In this document: positions 54,513 to 64,000 of the stretch, piece after piece
Layout of the letters: each line of letters opens with the position of its first letter
Position numbering within the stretch: position 1 is the stretch's first letter
Translations under genes and position numbers: made by a program
Assembly (NCBI RefSeq): GCF_904849725.1
Contig: NC_058522.1
Location: 454,958,844 to 455,022,843 of the forward strand
Direction of reading: 5' to 3'
From: Hordeum vulgare subsp. vulgare
Taxonomy: Eukaryota; Streptophyta; Magnoliopsida; Poales; Poaceae
DNA: 64,000 nt
The notes under the pieces: generated by a model
The model's input: only the letters and a program-made list of their open reading frames with translations
The model's database searches: none
Told to the model about the DNA's origin: nothing

Positions 54513-56053
54513 TGCTACTTCTCAAACAACAACGCCAGATTGACACGTGGACGGAGATTTTCTTGCATTGGTTTTTCCCTTGAAGAGGAAAGGGTGATGC
54601 AGCATAGGAGCAGTAAGTATTTCCCTCAGTTAGAGAACCAAGGTATCAATCCAGTAGGAGAATCTCGTCAAGTCCAGAGTACCTGCGCAAACACAAAAGA
54701 GTTTGCACCCAACGCTATAAAGGGGTTGTCAATCCCTTCAAGATTGATTGCAAAGTGAGATCTAAAGGAGGAAAGTGCAATGAAGTAAAAGTGTAAGGCT
54801 GAAAATATGATGTGAAGTAGACCCGGGGCCATAGTTTTCACTAGAGGCTTCTCTCAAAATAGCAAATATCATGGTGGGTGAACAAATTACTGTCGAGCAA
54901 TTGATAGAACCGCGCAAAGTCATGACGATATCTAAGGCAATGATCATACATATAATCATCACGTCCCAGACAAGTAGACCGATACTTTCCGCATCTACTA
55001 CTATTACTCCACACATCCACCGCTATCTAGCATGCATCTAATGTATTGAGTTCACGATGAACAGAGTAACGCCTTAAGCAAGATGACATAATGTAGAGGG
55101 ATAAACTCAAACCAATGATGAAAACCCCATCTTTTTACCCTTGATGGCAACAACATGATGCGTGCCTCGCTACCCCTTCTGTCACTGGGTGAGGTCATCG
55201 CACGGTATGAACCCAAAACCAAGCACTTCTCCCATTGCAAGAATCATAGATCAAGTTGGAAAAACAAAACCCACAACTCGAAGAGATTACAAGCGTATGC
55301 AATCATGCATATAAGAGAGATCATAAGAAACTCAAATAAGATTCATAGATAATCTGATCATAAATCCACAATTCATCGGATCTCGACAAACACACCGCAA
55401 AAGAAGATTACATCGGACAGATCTCCATGAAGATCATGGAGAACTTTGTATTGAAGATCCAAGAGAGAGAACAAGCCATCTAGCTACTAGATATGGACCC
55501 GTAGGTCTATGGTGAACTACTCACGCATCATCGGAGAGGTCATGGTGTTGATGAAGAAGCCCTCCGTATCCGAATCCCCCCTCCGGCAGGGCACCAGCAC
55601 GTGCCCCATATGGGATCTTCCGGAGACAGAAGCTTGCGGCGGCGGAAAAGTATTTTCATGGTTCTCTTGATTTTTTCTCGGATTTTAGGGAGTATATAGG
55701 AAAAGACCTAGGGTAGGGGAGGCCCTGGGAGCCCACAAGCCTGGGAGGCGCGTGCCCCCTGGCCGCGCCATGAGGGCTTGTGGGGTCCCTGGTGACCCTT
55801 TGCCTTGATTCTCAAGTCTCCCGGTCGTCTTCTGTTTTGGAAAAAATCTTTTCGGAAGTTATATTCCGTTTGGACTCCGTTTCAAATCCTCCTCTGAAAA
55901 GGGTCAAAAACAAGGAAAAAACAGGAACTGGCACTTGGCACTGAGTTAATAAGTTAGTCCCAAAAAGATATAAAAGGCATACAAAACATCCAAAGTTTGA
56001 CAAGATAATAGCATGAAACCATAAAAAATTATAGATACGTTGGAGATGTATCA
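54513..56053 (-). repeat. 5' LTR of Gypsy-1
   Basis: 1,541 bases, nearly the same length as the 3' LTR, with scattered substitutions. Confidence 0.95.
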
Positions 56054-56058
56054 TTTAA

Positions 56059-56570
56059 CCAAAGATAATCATAAACAACTTTTGGCATTGTAGAAACCAT
56101 GGATCTAATATCACAATAAGCAAGGAAATTTTGGTCAAAATGCTATTTTTAACAAAAGGCTCCCAATCATCATCTATTTTCAAAATATGTTCCTTATCAA
56201 CCATGGGTTTCTCTCTTCCTCCTAAGTCTGGAGCATCTATTTTACCTACAATGGTAGCAAGTCTATCTATAATAGTGTCATACCCATGATTATAAATAAG
56301 ATTATTAGATAGACCATGTATAATATCAAGAGATCTTGTCTCAACGCAATCTAAAAATTCTCCTTTAGATATAGTGTCAAGAGAGTGTTTGCACCATATA
56401 AATAGACCATGATAAAAATATATAAGAACAATTTTGATAGGTATCCAAGGCATAATTCTTTTGTGTGCTTCAAAAATTCTATCCCATGCCTCTTTCATAT
56501 TCTCTTCATTACTTTGATGGAAATCTAGGACCTCAGATTCCCTCCAAGCATCAATCCTCAACATGTTGGG
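56059..56570 (-). pseudogene. Gypsy-2 gag/protease remnant, 5' part
   Basis: The minus-strand frame begins with gag-like WRESEVLDFHQSN and EENMKEAWDRIFEAHKRIMP, passes through degenerate sequence, and ends near VSTMPKVVYDYLWL, the start of the protease fold immediately after the active site. The Gypsy-1 insertion follows at once, and the domain resumes at 47999. Confidence 0.65.
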
Positions 56571-56744
56571 CTAAGTAAAAAATAACTACTAAAATAAAGG
56601 TAACTATTTTTTGTGGTTTTTTATATAAGACTATAAAGCAAAAACTAGAAAGCAAACTAACAAGACTGAAAAACAAAGGTAAAGGATGATGTGCAACTCC
56701 CCTATCTTGAGGACTGGAGTCCCCGGTAACGGCGGCATAAACTT

Positions 56745-58398
56745 TGCTTGATGACAAGTGAGTGTATATACTTCGCGCCCCCTCGTTGGTTACCCATGTG
56801 CAAGGTTGAGATGTAGTCAGCAACAAGTTTCCCTCACACAGGGACTGCTAGGTTTATCGAACCAGGAGGACTCTGAGGTTCAACAAGTAGGTGCCCTATG
56901 CTCTGGCGCTTATAGAGGATGCGAACCTGCACACACAAACAACTAACTTTGCTCCCAACGAGTACAGAGAGGTTGTCAATCTCTCCGGCCTTGTAGTTTG
57001 CAAAGGATCAAACACAAAGGTAATAGTGATAGTGATAGCAACAGGAAATTAAATAAAACGATAAATAGTAATGGTGTAGGCAATGATGGTAATGTGGACC
57101 GGAGTCACATGATGTTCACTAGTGATGTCTCTCTCCCAAAAGACGGTAAATAGCTATGCGAGGTAAACAAATTACAGACAGGCAATTAACTGAATTACAA
57201 ACGCACTACAATGCTAATCATGCTCATTGATTATTTCGAGGTTCAAACTAATGGAAATACGCCAATACAAGCAGACCGTTTATTCGTCAGCATCTACTTG
57301 CTAATCATACACCTAGAGATATCTATCAAGAACATCTCGCCGGTATTAAGTTGCGAGTCCCACCCAAAGTGTAAACTCAAAGCAACGGACAATCGCATTA
57401 ACGAACTATGCGTAAGGTAAACAATACATGCAACCGCGGTCGCAAGCACCATTGTTTTATCCTTGGTGGCAACAACACATCCCCTAGTCTCATGTTTCTA
57501 TCACTCAAGCTAGACAACGAGGGGCATGAACCCACAATCATGCATAACATTCCCTCTTGGAGTTACGATCTACTACTCGGCCAAAGCAATAAACGGTAAC
57601 GGCGAACATGCATGAATCACTAAGAACATAATATAAAAGAATAACCAGATATATAACTCACAATAATCTGAACATAATCTTATAATCCATCGGATCCCAT
57701 CAAACTCAACATAGAAAAAGCATGAGGGTTACATATATGCCTTGATCATGTAGGGCAGCTCACAAGGACTAACCATTGAAGCACAAGATTGGAGAGAAGA
57801 CATCACATAGCTACTGGTCGTGGACTCATGGTCCAAGCAGGACTACTCACGGCACGTCCGGGAAGCGTCCACGGCGGTGCAAAAGCTCTCGGAGATCAAT
57901 CCTCCCTCCGGCAGGGTGCCGAGGAGGGGTCTCCTGGCGCTCCTGATCTCGAAAGCGCTGCAGCGGCAGAACGATGGAATAAAACGCGATTCTAGACGTT
58001 GTGGAAGGGTATTCTCGTGGAGGACTAAATATAGGCGAAAGGAGGGCACCGAAGGAGGTGGACCCCACCTAGGCGGAGTGCCGGCACGGCCAGGGGCCAG
58101 GCCGCGTGGGGTGGTCGCTTGGGCAGGCCCCGGCCCCCCTCTAGCCCATCTTCGGTAATATTCGAGCTCCCGTCACGCTGATTTTTATATATTTTTTGGA
58201 ATTTTTGGGGTTTCGGAAAATAGGGTAAACGCTCCTGCAAAAAAGACATCAGCAGACAGAAACTGGCACTGGGTGCACTAAGTTAGTAGGTTAGTCCAAA
58301 TATGTGAAAATGATAGAAAAGTGTAGCAAAACATATAACAATGTCACCCAAAAGATCATGGACCAAGCAGAAATTATAGATACGTTTGGGACGTATCA
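56745..58398 (-). repeat. 5' LTR of Gypsy-2
   Basis: Runs TGCTTGATGACAAGTGAG...ACGTATCA on the plus strand, 1,654 bases. The internal part matches the truncated LTR at 44318-44774. Confidence 0.85.
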
Positions 58399-58639
58399 AC
58401 GAGCAATGGTTGTTGCAAGGTCCACCTATCACATCCGAGACTGAGAATGACATCGAGACCAATGCCGAGACTGGCGCTGAGGCCTAGACCAGCACCGAGA
58501 CCAGCACCGAGATTGGCGAAGCCGGTATAGAACCGAAACCGAAGAGGATAGGATGCCCAAACAAGCTCAACACTACTAGACTAGTGGTCACGGAGGTGGA
58601 CTCCGGCAATTCTGAGCCAAAACTATGTGCAGAAGCGCA

Positions 58640-61510
58640 CGCGTGCTACAACAATCAAATAGGTTGCATCCTATGGAGAACCGCCACAATCAATGATGAT
58701 AAACTAAAGAAGATAACAGATATGGAGCAATCCGTTTTAAGGTAGCTGCACCAGGTATTCTTGTTCCTGGGACGGGATGAAAAAAATACTGATCCGCATA
58801 AAGACCCGACAATGAAGAAGATAAACAAATGTTCCATGGGCAACTTTAGCGGCGCGTTGTCCACCTGGAAAGTAAGCGTGAAAACAAGGATCATCGACAA
58901 AAAGGAACCCTAATCCAATATTGTAAAGGATAATCCGACAATTATGGAAGAGCAGTTTGAAATATTCAAGGCGCCTTGCGTTGTCGAAGCTGCCAAAGAA
59001 AAGTCGGAGTACATGAAAGGGCTTCAAGAGAGGAAAATGTGGTGCCACCACCTCGGAAGTCGTGGTTATGCGAGGAAGAGGTCCATATGGGCCAAGGAGG
59101 ATGCAGAACGTGAAGGTCTGGGCATCCCAAACCCCTTGGCGGAGTTCACCGTCCCACGGGAGCGTGACATCATCAGGGCCCAGTACCATTGGGTCCGAGT
59201 CAACAAGGTTTACGATACAGACGTGGTCATGAAGGAGTTCATGAGACTGATGGTAATTATTAATTTACCCCCTAATTTTAGCTTATGATCAATTCGACTG
59301 CACTTTCAGTCACATTTGTAAACAGTCAATGTTCCTGTGGCAGAAAGAGCAGCACAGGATTGCGGCCGAAAGCGACTCGCCGTCTGAGGTGTTGGCGAGG
59401 ATCAAGTAGGACACCCCATTCAACCGGGAGTTGAACATATTGAAAGGACTCTCGGTGGACACTCGGCCGTCGTATGGACTCGTGCACGGCGTCGGAGACA
59501 GCGCCACGTGGAAGAAGTACTACCTTGAGACCACGGAGGAGAGAAAGGAAAGACGGAGGTTAAATGAAGAAAACATCGACGAGAAGGTTGTGATTGTGGT
59601 TGATAAGAAATCAGCTCAGATAATCAAAGCAGCGGTAGCTCCCGCAAAAGAGGAGATTGCAGCTTCTTATAGTGTCCTTGTTTCGGCTATCGTTAGTTGG
59701 ACCAAGGAAAATCCAAATAAGGATGCAGCGGACTTTTCCCTTCCCAACTTCTTTGGGAGCAGCTCGACTAGCGTTGCACCAGCACCTGCTCCTGCACCGG
59801 CTCCCGCACTTGCTCATAGCAGCCCGTCCTCCATCTCGGATGTGCTCGACGGTGCTTCGTATTTTTCTGAGCTCGACGCCCTCATGGTCCTGTCACATTG
59901 GCCCTCGTCAATATATGTATACTCTCCCGTTTCCATTGCCTTTTGGATGTCTCACAATGCAGACATGTCTTTGGAGGCCAACGTAACCACGTGCACCATA
60001 TTGTACACCATCAGCAGCCAAAAGGCGGACGTTGGGTAGGCGATGGTAATGAAGCCGAAGGAACAATTGTTCCACAGCTAACCGATCCCCCTGACGTCTT
60101 CAAGGTTTCAGTGTCGAGTGTCGAACCGGGTGATCAGAATTTGGCTCCTCCGATAGCACTAGGGGGAGATCAAGACGAGACCCTGCGGCGGCTTGGCGAT
60201 TGCAAGCATTGGGTCCAGTTGTGGCCGAAGAGTTTGCTTCATCTGGAGGAGGCCGGGAGCACACCCACGACCAAGCAGCCTCAGCAAGGTATGGACACCA
60301 ACACCCCACGTACCCAATTAGTGTCGCCTGTCGTGCTAGGTGAGGAAGAGGCTCCATTAGTGGTTTATGATGTCACCACTATTGAAGAAGCAATGCATGA
60401 TGCCATCAACGAGGCTGACGATGACCCTCTATAGTATCTCAATACTGGTGCCTCTAACGATGGAGGATTAATGGCTCAGTAGTATGAGTACTCATGGCTT
60501 GGGCGTGATGAGTTGGTACCTGAATTGTCGGAGGATGAACATATTATAGGCTCACTTCTAGTAGCAATGAAGCATTAGAAGAGACCGAGGAAAGGCAACA
60601 AAGCTGCTTCTATGAACCAGCCGCCTCAGCAGGCTCGGGTTCAAGACCGTATACCTATCCCCGGTGCAGCAAAATTTCATATCCCCGATGTTCTGATCCT
60701 ACCTAAGGCAGTGGTAGAGGCCATATACGATGATCTAAGGAGACTTCATGACGATGTGTTGCGGAGAGAGAAAAGCCCGATCTCCTCGAAAAATCTAGGA
60801 TACCCGCTCTACATGGTTAACGTGCCGCAGCAAAGGTTGAACATCGACATATTCCGTGTAGAAATGTTCTTCCTTCGATTCGATTACATCTTCGACATGT
60901 TTCACTTGAAAAAGCTAGATTTGATGTTTTCCGCCTTTTTTCCTTGCACATGAACCACATCATCTAGATTGAGCGGATACCTTTTATCTGTGTTGCTCAC
61001 CCGTACTTCATGCACGAGGGCTTCTTGGCAGTGTGCCCAAAGCGTCGTGAATACGCGAGTAACTAGATCGCCGATTTTATGGTTGCCAATAAGGACAAGG
61101 AGGCAATTCTCGTGCCTTATCATCCCATGTAAGTCATCCGCGGATATCTTCCCTTCGATTTCAATCATTCATTTGCACGCATGGAGGCTAATTTGACGTG
61201 TACTTAGTTTGCGCAGCGATGGGCGTCCCGTCCTCATCATGCTTTACCCTCGATTCTCCCATGCTCTTTACTTGGACTCATCGAAGAACATGAAGAAAAA
61301 GGATTACATCCACATAAGGTCTGTTCTCGACACTGCTATCTTTTTCTATGGCCTACAGGGTGGAGAGATCACGACCAAGAAGACAAGGAACTACGCGCCC
61401 ACCTTCGGCCATATGACTGACTTTTTCTGCATCTAGCAACCGAGTGGTACTCTAAGTGATGGATTCTATGTCCTCCAAACGATATCAGCGGAACCTTCGC
61501 ATGTCACCTA
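58640..61510 (+). pseudogene. Second gene of CACTA-5: Transposase_24 plus Ulp1-like remnant, decayed
   Basis: Coding similarity begins near 58640. The 58944-59250 segment holds HHLGSRGYARKRSIWAKEDA, the Transposase_24 signature also seen in CACTA-2 and -3 as KYHHILGSGGY. A GTAATT donor follows KEFMRLM, and the frame resumes about 59328 after AACAG with a TAG at 59407-59409. Then come a charged region (59431-59700), an Ala/Pro repeat (59775-59815) and a region to 60434. Frame 60612-60953 carries FLRFDYIFDMFHLKKLD. About 61215-61440 keeps VLIMLYPRFSHALYLDSS and YGLQGGE, a Ulp1-like core whose catalytic His position appears lost. Many stops make it inactive. Confidence 0.72.
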
Positions 61511-62440
61511 GATCCGGCGATGCCCATATTTTGCAATGGGCAAAGAACCTAGGAGTTATCCTGGATCATCAGAGCCGAGTTCTATCACATCCAACGTGAA
61601 CTTGCCCAAATCATCATGAAGGAGGTTGTCCAAAAAACAGGGATGTTCTACGAATACGGGAAAATGTTGCGGGAAGACGTCTGAACACGTGTATTGGCTT
61701 ATCCTCTCGACCTGAAGCTTTTTCACCGTGCTCGGAGGCTATATCCCTGACTTGGATGGATGACACGACATGCTGGAGGGATTGACGATATATGACAGAG
61801 TGTTGTTTAGTCCATACTTTCTCTATGACGAAACTTTGAGTTATGTACGACGAAACTTTATTTGTGATGTAATTAAACTGTCCTCCTCAACTAGCGAATA
61901 TCACTCTAGTTAGTGCATTTTGGATAGTATGAACTTTGTTATTTATGCTTATGAGATGCTGCTTCTATTTTTGCCAAGTCTGTCTATTTCTGTTGCTCAA
62001 CTATATATGCTGCATATTATCGACTCATGTGATGATGCAGGTATATAGATCATCGATGGCGAAGAAGTGCTACACCAGGAGTATACGACGAGTGACCGGA
62101 GTCTCAGGCCCAGGTGTACCGGTTTCTGAGCGACAGCCAAAGAGGGTTAGATAGCAGAGCCAAAGCAGAAAGTAGTTAGTTTAGGTTCATGCTAGTGTGA
62201 GAGAGGGATACGAATCGGTGCCTCGAGAAATACTACATTATGTATGATGAGACATGCCATGTAAATTGTATAGCTATATCATGATTATGATGTGGCGACA
62301 TGATTTGTGTTGGATGATATGATGAGACTATTATGTGTATGATAATCATATCATGAACAGGCAATATGATCATCATAGAATAATTTATAAAGTAGGTACA
62401 AAAACATCACAAATACGTAGCAAAAAAAGATATGTGAAAA
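61511..62440 (+). other. 3' untranslated-like region of CACTA-5
   Basis: About 900 bases of AT-rich sequence between the decayed gene and the subterminal repeats. Nothing further recognised. Confidence 0.5.
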
Positions 62441-62444
62441 TATA

Positions 62445-62690
62445 ATAGTAGCGCTAGCTAGTATCAGCAGCGCTACTGCTAAGCCACTTAGCAGTAGCGC
62501 TGGTATGGGCAGCGCTACTGCTAAGCCACGTAGCAGTAGGGCTGGTATGGGCAGCGCTACTGCTAAGTAGCTATAGCAGTAGCATGGGCCAAAGCGCGCT
62601 ACTGCTAAGCATTAGTTGTAGTGTCGTATAAGTAGCGCGGTTCCCCGCGTTACTGATAGCCCTTAGAACCGTGCTACTACTAGGCTTTTC
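62445..62690. repeat. Right subterminal repeats of CACTA-5
   Basis: Direct and inverted copies of GCAGCGCTACTGCTAAGCCA and TTAGCAGTAGCGCTGGTATG, at least four pairs with hairpin potential. Confidence 0.92.
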
Positions 62691-62700
62691 CCTAGTAGTG

Positions 62701-64000
62701 TTAGAGCCATCAGATCATTATCTTTGTACCGGCCCCCAAAATTCGGTACATATTTCTATAATATTTCGAATATAATAAAGCTCGATTTTAGCCATAAATT
62801 GAGCATGAGCCTTTGTTATTTTAAAATATGTTACTTCGGGGCTACTGATCCAAACAAATCATCATGATCAATGGAATCAAGACTGCTTATCCAGGGGCTA
62901 CTGGTCCCCAGATTGTTTGGCAGTAATAGCATTGTCTTCTGCAATCCTATGCTAGGATTTTCTATTGTTCATAGGTCACTTGGGGGCTTCCAACTCATTT
63001 ATTTTAGCTTTCTCACCCTCTTGATCCGGCAAAAGCCCCACAAAATGGTTAGACCTACACGTATGTTTGATGCGACTCCGATCAGGTGATTCCATGTACT
63101 CTTGACTATTCAATCCATTGTGGACCCTGAATCAGCAAGGTTAACACATTATTTTTCATGCGAGAGCCGGCATACTGAAAGCAAGGATAAACCATGGGTT
63201 ATATGCCCGCTTCATTGAAGCAAAACTTGAGCCTTGAAAGATGGTCTCTTTTTTACCGCGTCTTACTGGACCGGCCCATAAATTATGCTTTATCTTTTGC
63301 ATGATTTTGCGTCCTAACTTTTCACGGTTGAGTACTATTTAAGGTTATCTTGGATAGCCAGGTTATGACAATTGTTGTCATACTATGACCAGTTCAAAGA
63401 TTACACATTTACAACAATGTTGTGAGAAATTTAAGAGATGGGCCTCGCAAATCAAGTTGTTTGTCGGCTTTCACTCTTAGTTCTTTTACCGTGTCTCATT
63501 GAGACGGCCTATTGCTTAACAGTCCCCGGCAACGACACTAGAGGAATGTTGTTGACGAGTCCCTAACTTGATGCCTTCGCGACAACAGAGCCACAACTGC
63601 TCCCAGTTGCTCAACAATTAGCAATTGTCTTGAAATGGCCCACGAGCGCGTGGGTTCGCGGCAGTTTTTGAGGGTAGAGTATTCGACCCAAATTTGTTGG
63701 TACACTAGTCAGGATGTGAGAGAATACTCTCGAGTATTATAAGTTGAATGTGTCAGATTCAACCACACCTGAAATATTAGTATCTGCAAGCAAAGTATCA
63801 GCAGCAAAGTAGGATGATAACAACGGTGTCAGAAACGATCTGCTGACGGCAGACTATTCCTAACTGTCGTATCAATGGCGCCAGAAGTTGCCCGTTGACG
63901 GAAATTGTCTTTTCCCATCAACGCCGAGAGAACCAGAATTGTAGCAGGTAGCAGCAGTGTAACAAGTAATAGCAGTGGCAAGGAACAGAAGTAGTGACAG
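62701..64000. other. Unclassified, probably decayed LTR-retroelement sequence
   Basis: Contains phrases common in wheat Gypsy elements (GGGGCTACTGATCC, CACTTGGGGGCTT). A GTCCCCGGCAACGACACTAG at about 63520 resembles a decayed minus-strand primer-binding site followed by LTR-like sequence to the window end. No domain-bearing frame. Low certainty. Confidence 0.35.

Larger units (their letters stand above)
48000..56053 (-). mobile_element. Gypsy-1: complete-ended Gypsy LTR retrotransposon lacking pol, minus strand
   Basis: The LTRs 48000-49543 and 54513-56053 run TGCTACTTCTCAAACAAC...GTATCA on the plus strand. The 5-bp duplication TTTAA flanks exactly (47995-47999 and 56054-56058). The internal 5 kb has gag and protease frames only; 2.7 kb towards the 3' LTR is non-coding. 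It resembles the abundant wheat Sabrina-type LTRs, but I name the family only tentatively. It would need pol proteins from a partner element. Confidence 0.93.
44318..58398 (-). mobile_element. Gypsy-2: decayed Gypsy LTR retrotransposon, minus strand, split by Gypsy-1
   Basis: A truncated 3' LTR (44318-44774) and a full 5' LTR (56745-58398) both end, read on the plus strand, in TTTGGGACGTATCA; on the coding strand they start TGATACGTCCCAAA. The primer-binding-like GCCGCCGTTACCGGGGA lies just inside the 5' LTR (56720-56737) and a polypurine AAGCTTGGGGATGT just inside the 3' LTR. Internal sequence (44775-47999 and 56059-56744) keeps only parts of gag and protease. About 1.1 kb of the 3' LTR is missing, so no target duplication can be shown. 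Confidence 0.85.
58399..62700 (+). mobile_element. CACTA-5: 3' half of a CACTA transposon of another family
   Basis: The right end at 62700 reads GGCTTTTCCCTAGTAGTG, complement of CACTACTAGGGAAAAGCC. Inward lie AGCAGTAGCGC subterminal repeats and a plus-strand gene with Transposase_24 and Ulp1-like remnants. The left half is absent: Gypsy-2 abuts it at 58398, and the other side of Gypsy-2 is not CACTA sequence. The three bases after the end are TTA. Confidence 0.85.

Overview
This window is repeat-dominated plant nuclear DNA. It is almost certainly from a Triticeae grass (wheat, goatgrass, rye or barley type): CACTA (DTC) transposons with CTTTAGTCCCGG-type subterminal repeats, Stowaway MITEs with CTCCCTCCG ends, an Angela/BARE1-like Copia element and Gypsy LTRs beginning TGATACGTCTCC in the form usual for these genomes. 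No rRNA, tRNA, CRISPR or prokaryotic gene organisation was seen. Species cannot be decided from the sequence alone.

Layout. 1-2543: end of CACTA-1, off the left edge. 3132-13128: complete CACTA-2 with 3-bp target duplication GTA. 13256-13348: Stowaway MITE. 13771-23813: complete CACTA-3, again with GTA. Both full elements and CACTA-1 carry their genes on the minus strand: a tnp2-type transposase and a second gene (Transposase_24 plus Ulp1-like C48 protease domain). CACTA-1 and -3 also carry a small coiled-coil/membrane-anchor gene. 23870-24329: the only host-like gene I can support, a non-specific lipid-transfer-protein-like gene, with CACTA-3 inserted 57 bases beyond its stop codon and a Stowaway MITE in its upstream region. 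24767-28469: a non-autonomous Mutator-like element with about 200-bp terminal inverted repeats and a perfect 9-bp target duplication. 28479-29711: unassigned.

29712-44245 is a four-deep nest. A Stowaway MITE is split by a non-LTR-type element. That is split by an Angela-like Copia retrotransposon (29854-43143, duplication CTCCT). The Copia 5' LTR is split by CACTA-4 (30209-34547, duplication AGA). CACTA-4 carries fragments of two unrelated host genes: plastid alpha-amylase AMY3 on the plus strand and splicing factor SF3B1 on the minus strand.

44318-58398 is a decayed minus-strand Gypsy element (Gypsy-2). Its protease coding region is interrupted by a related, structurally complete but pol-less Gypsy element (Gypsy-1, 48000-56053, duplication TTTAA). 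58399-62700 is the 3' half of a fifth CACTA element on the plus strand, with a different subterminal repeat (AGCAGTAGCGC). 62701-64000 looks like further decayed retroelement sequence.

Putative working relationships: in each CACTA element the tnp2 product would cut at the TIRs, and the second gene's product would bind the subterminal repeats. A third, internal cluster of the same repeats lies directly in front of the second gene in both CACTA-2 and CACTA-3, abutting a good TATA box in CACTA-2, which suggests the element regulates its own second gene. All intact-looking transposase sequence in the window is partial or broken, so these copies would need trans-acting protein to move.
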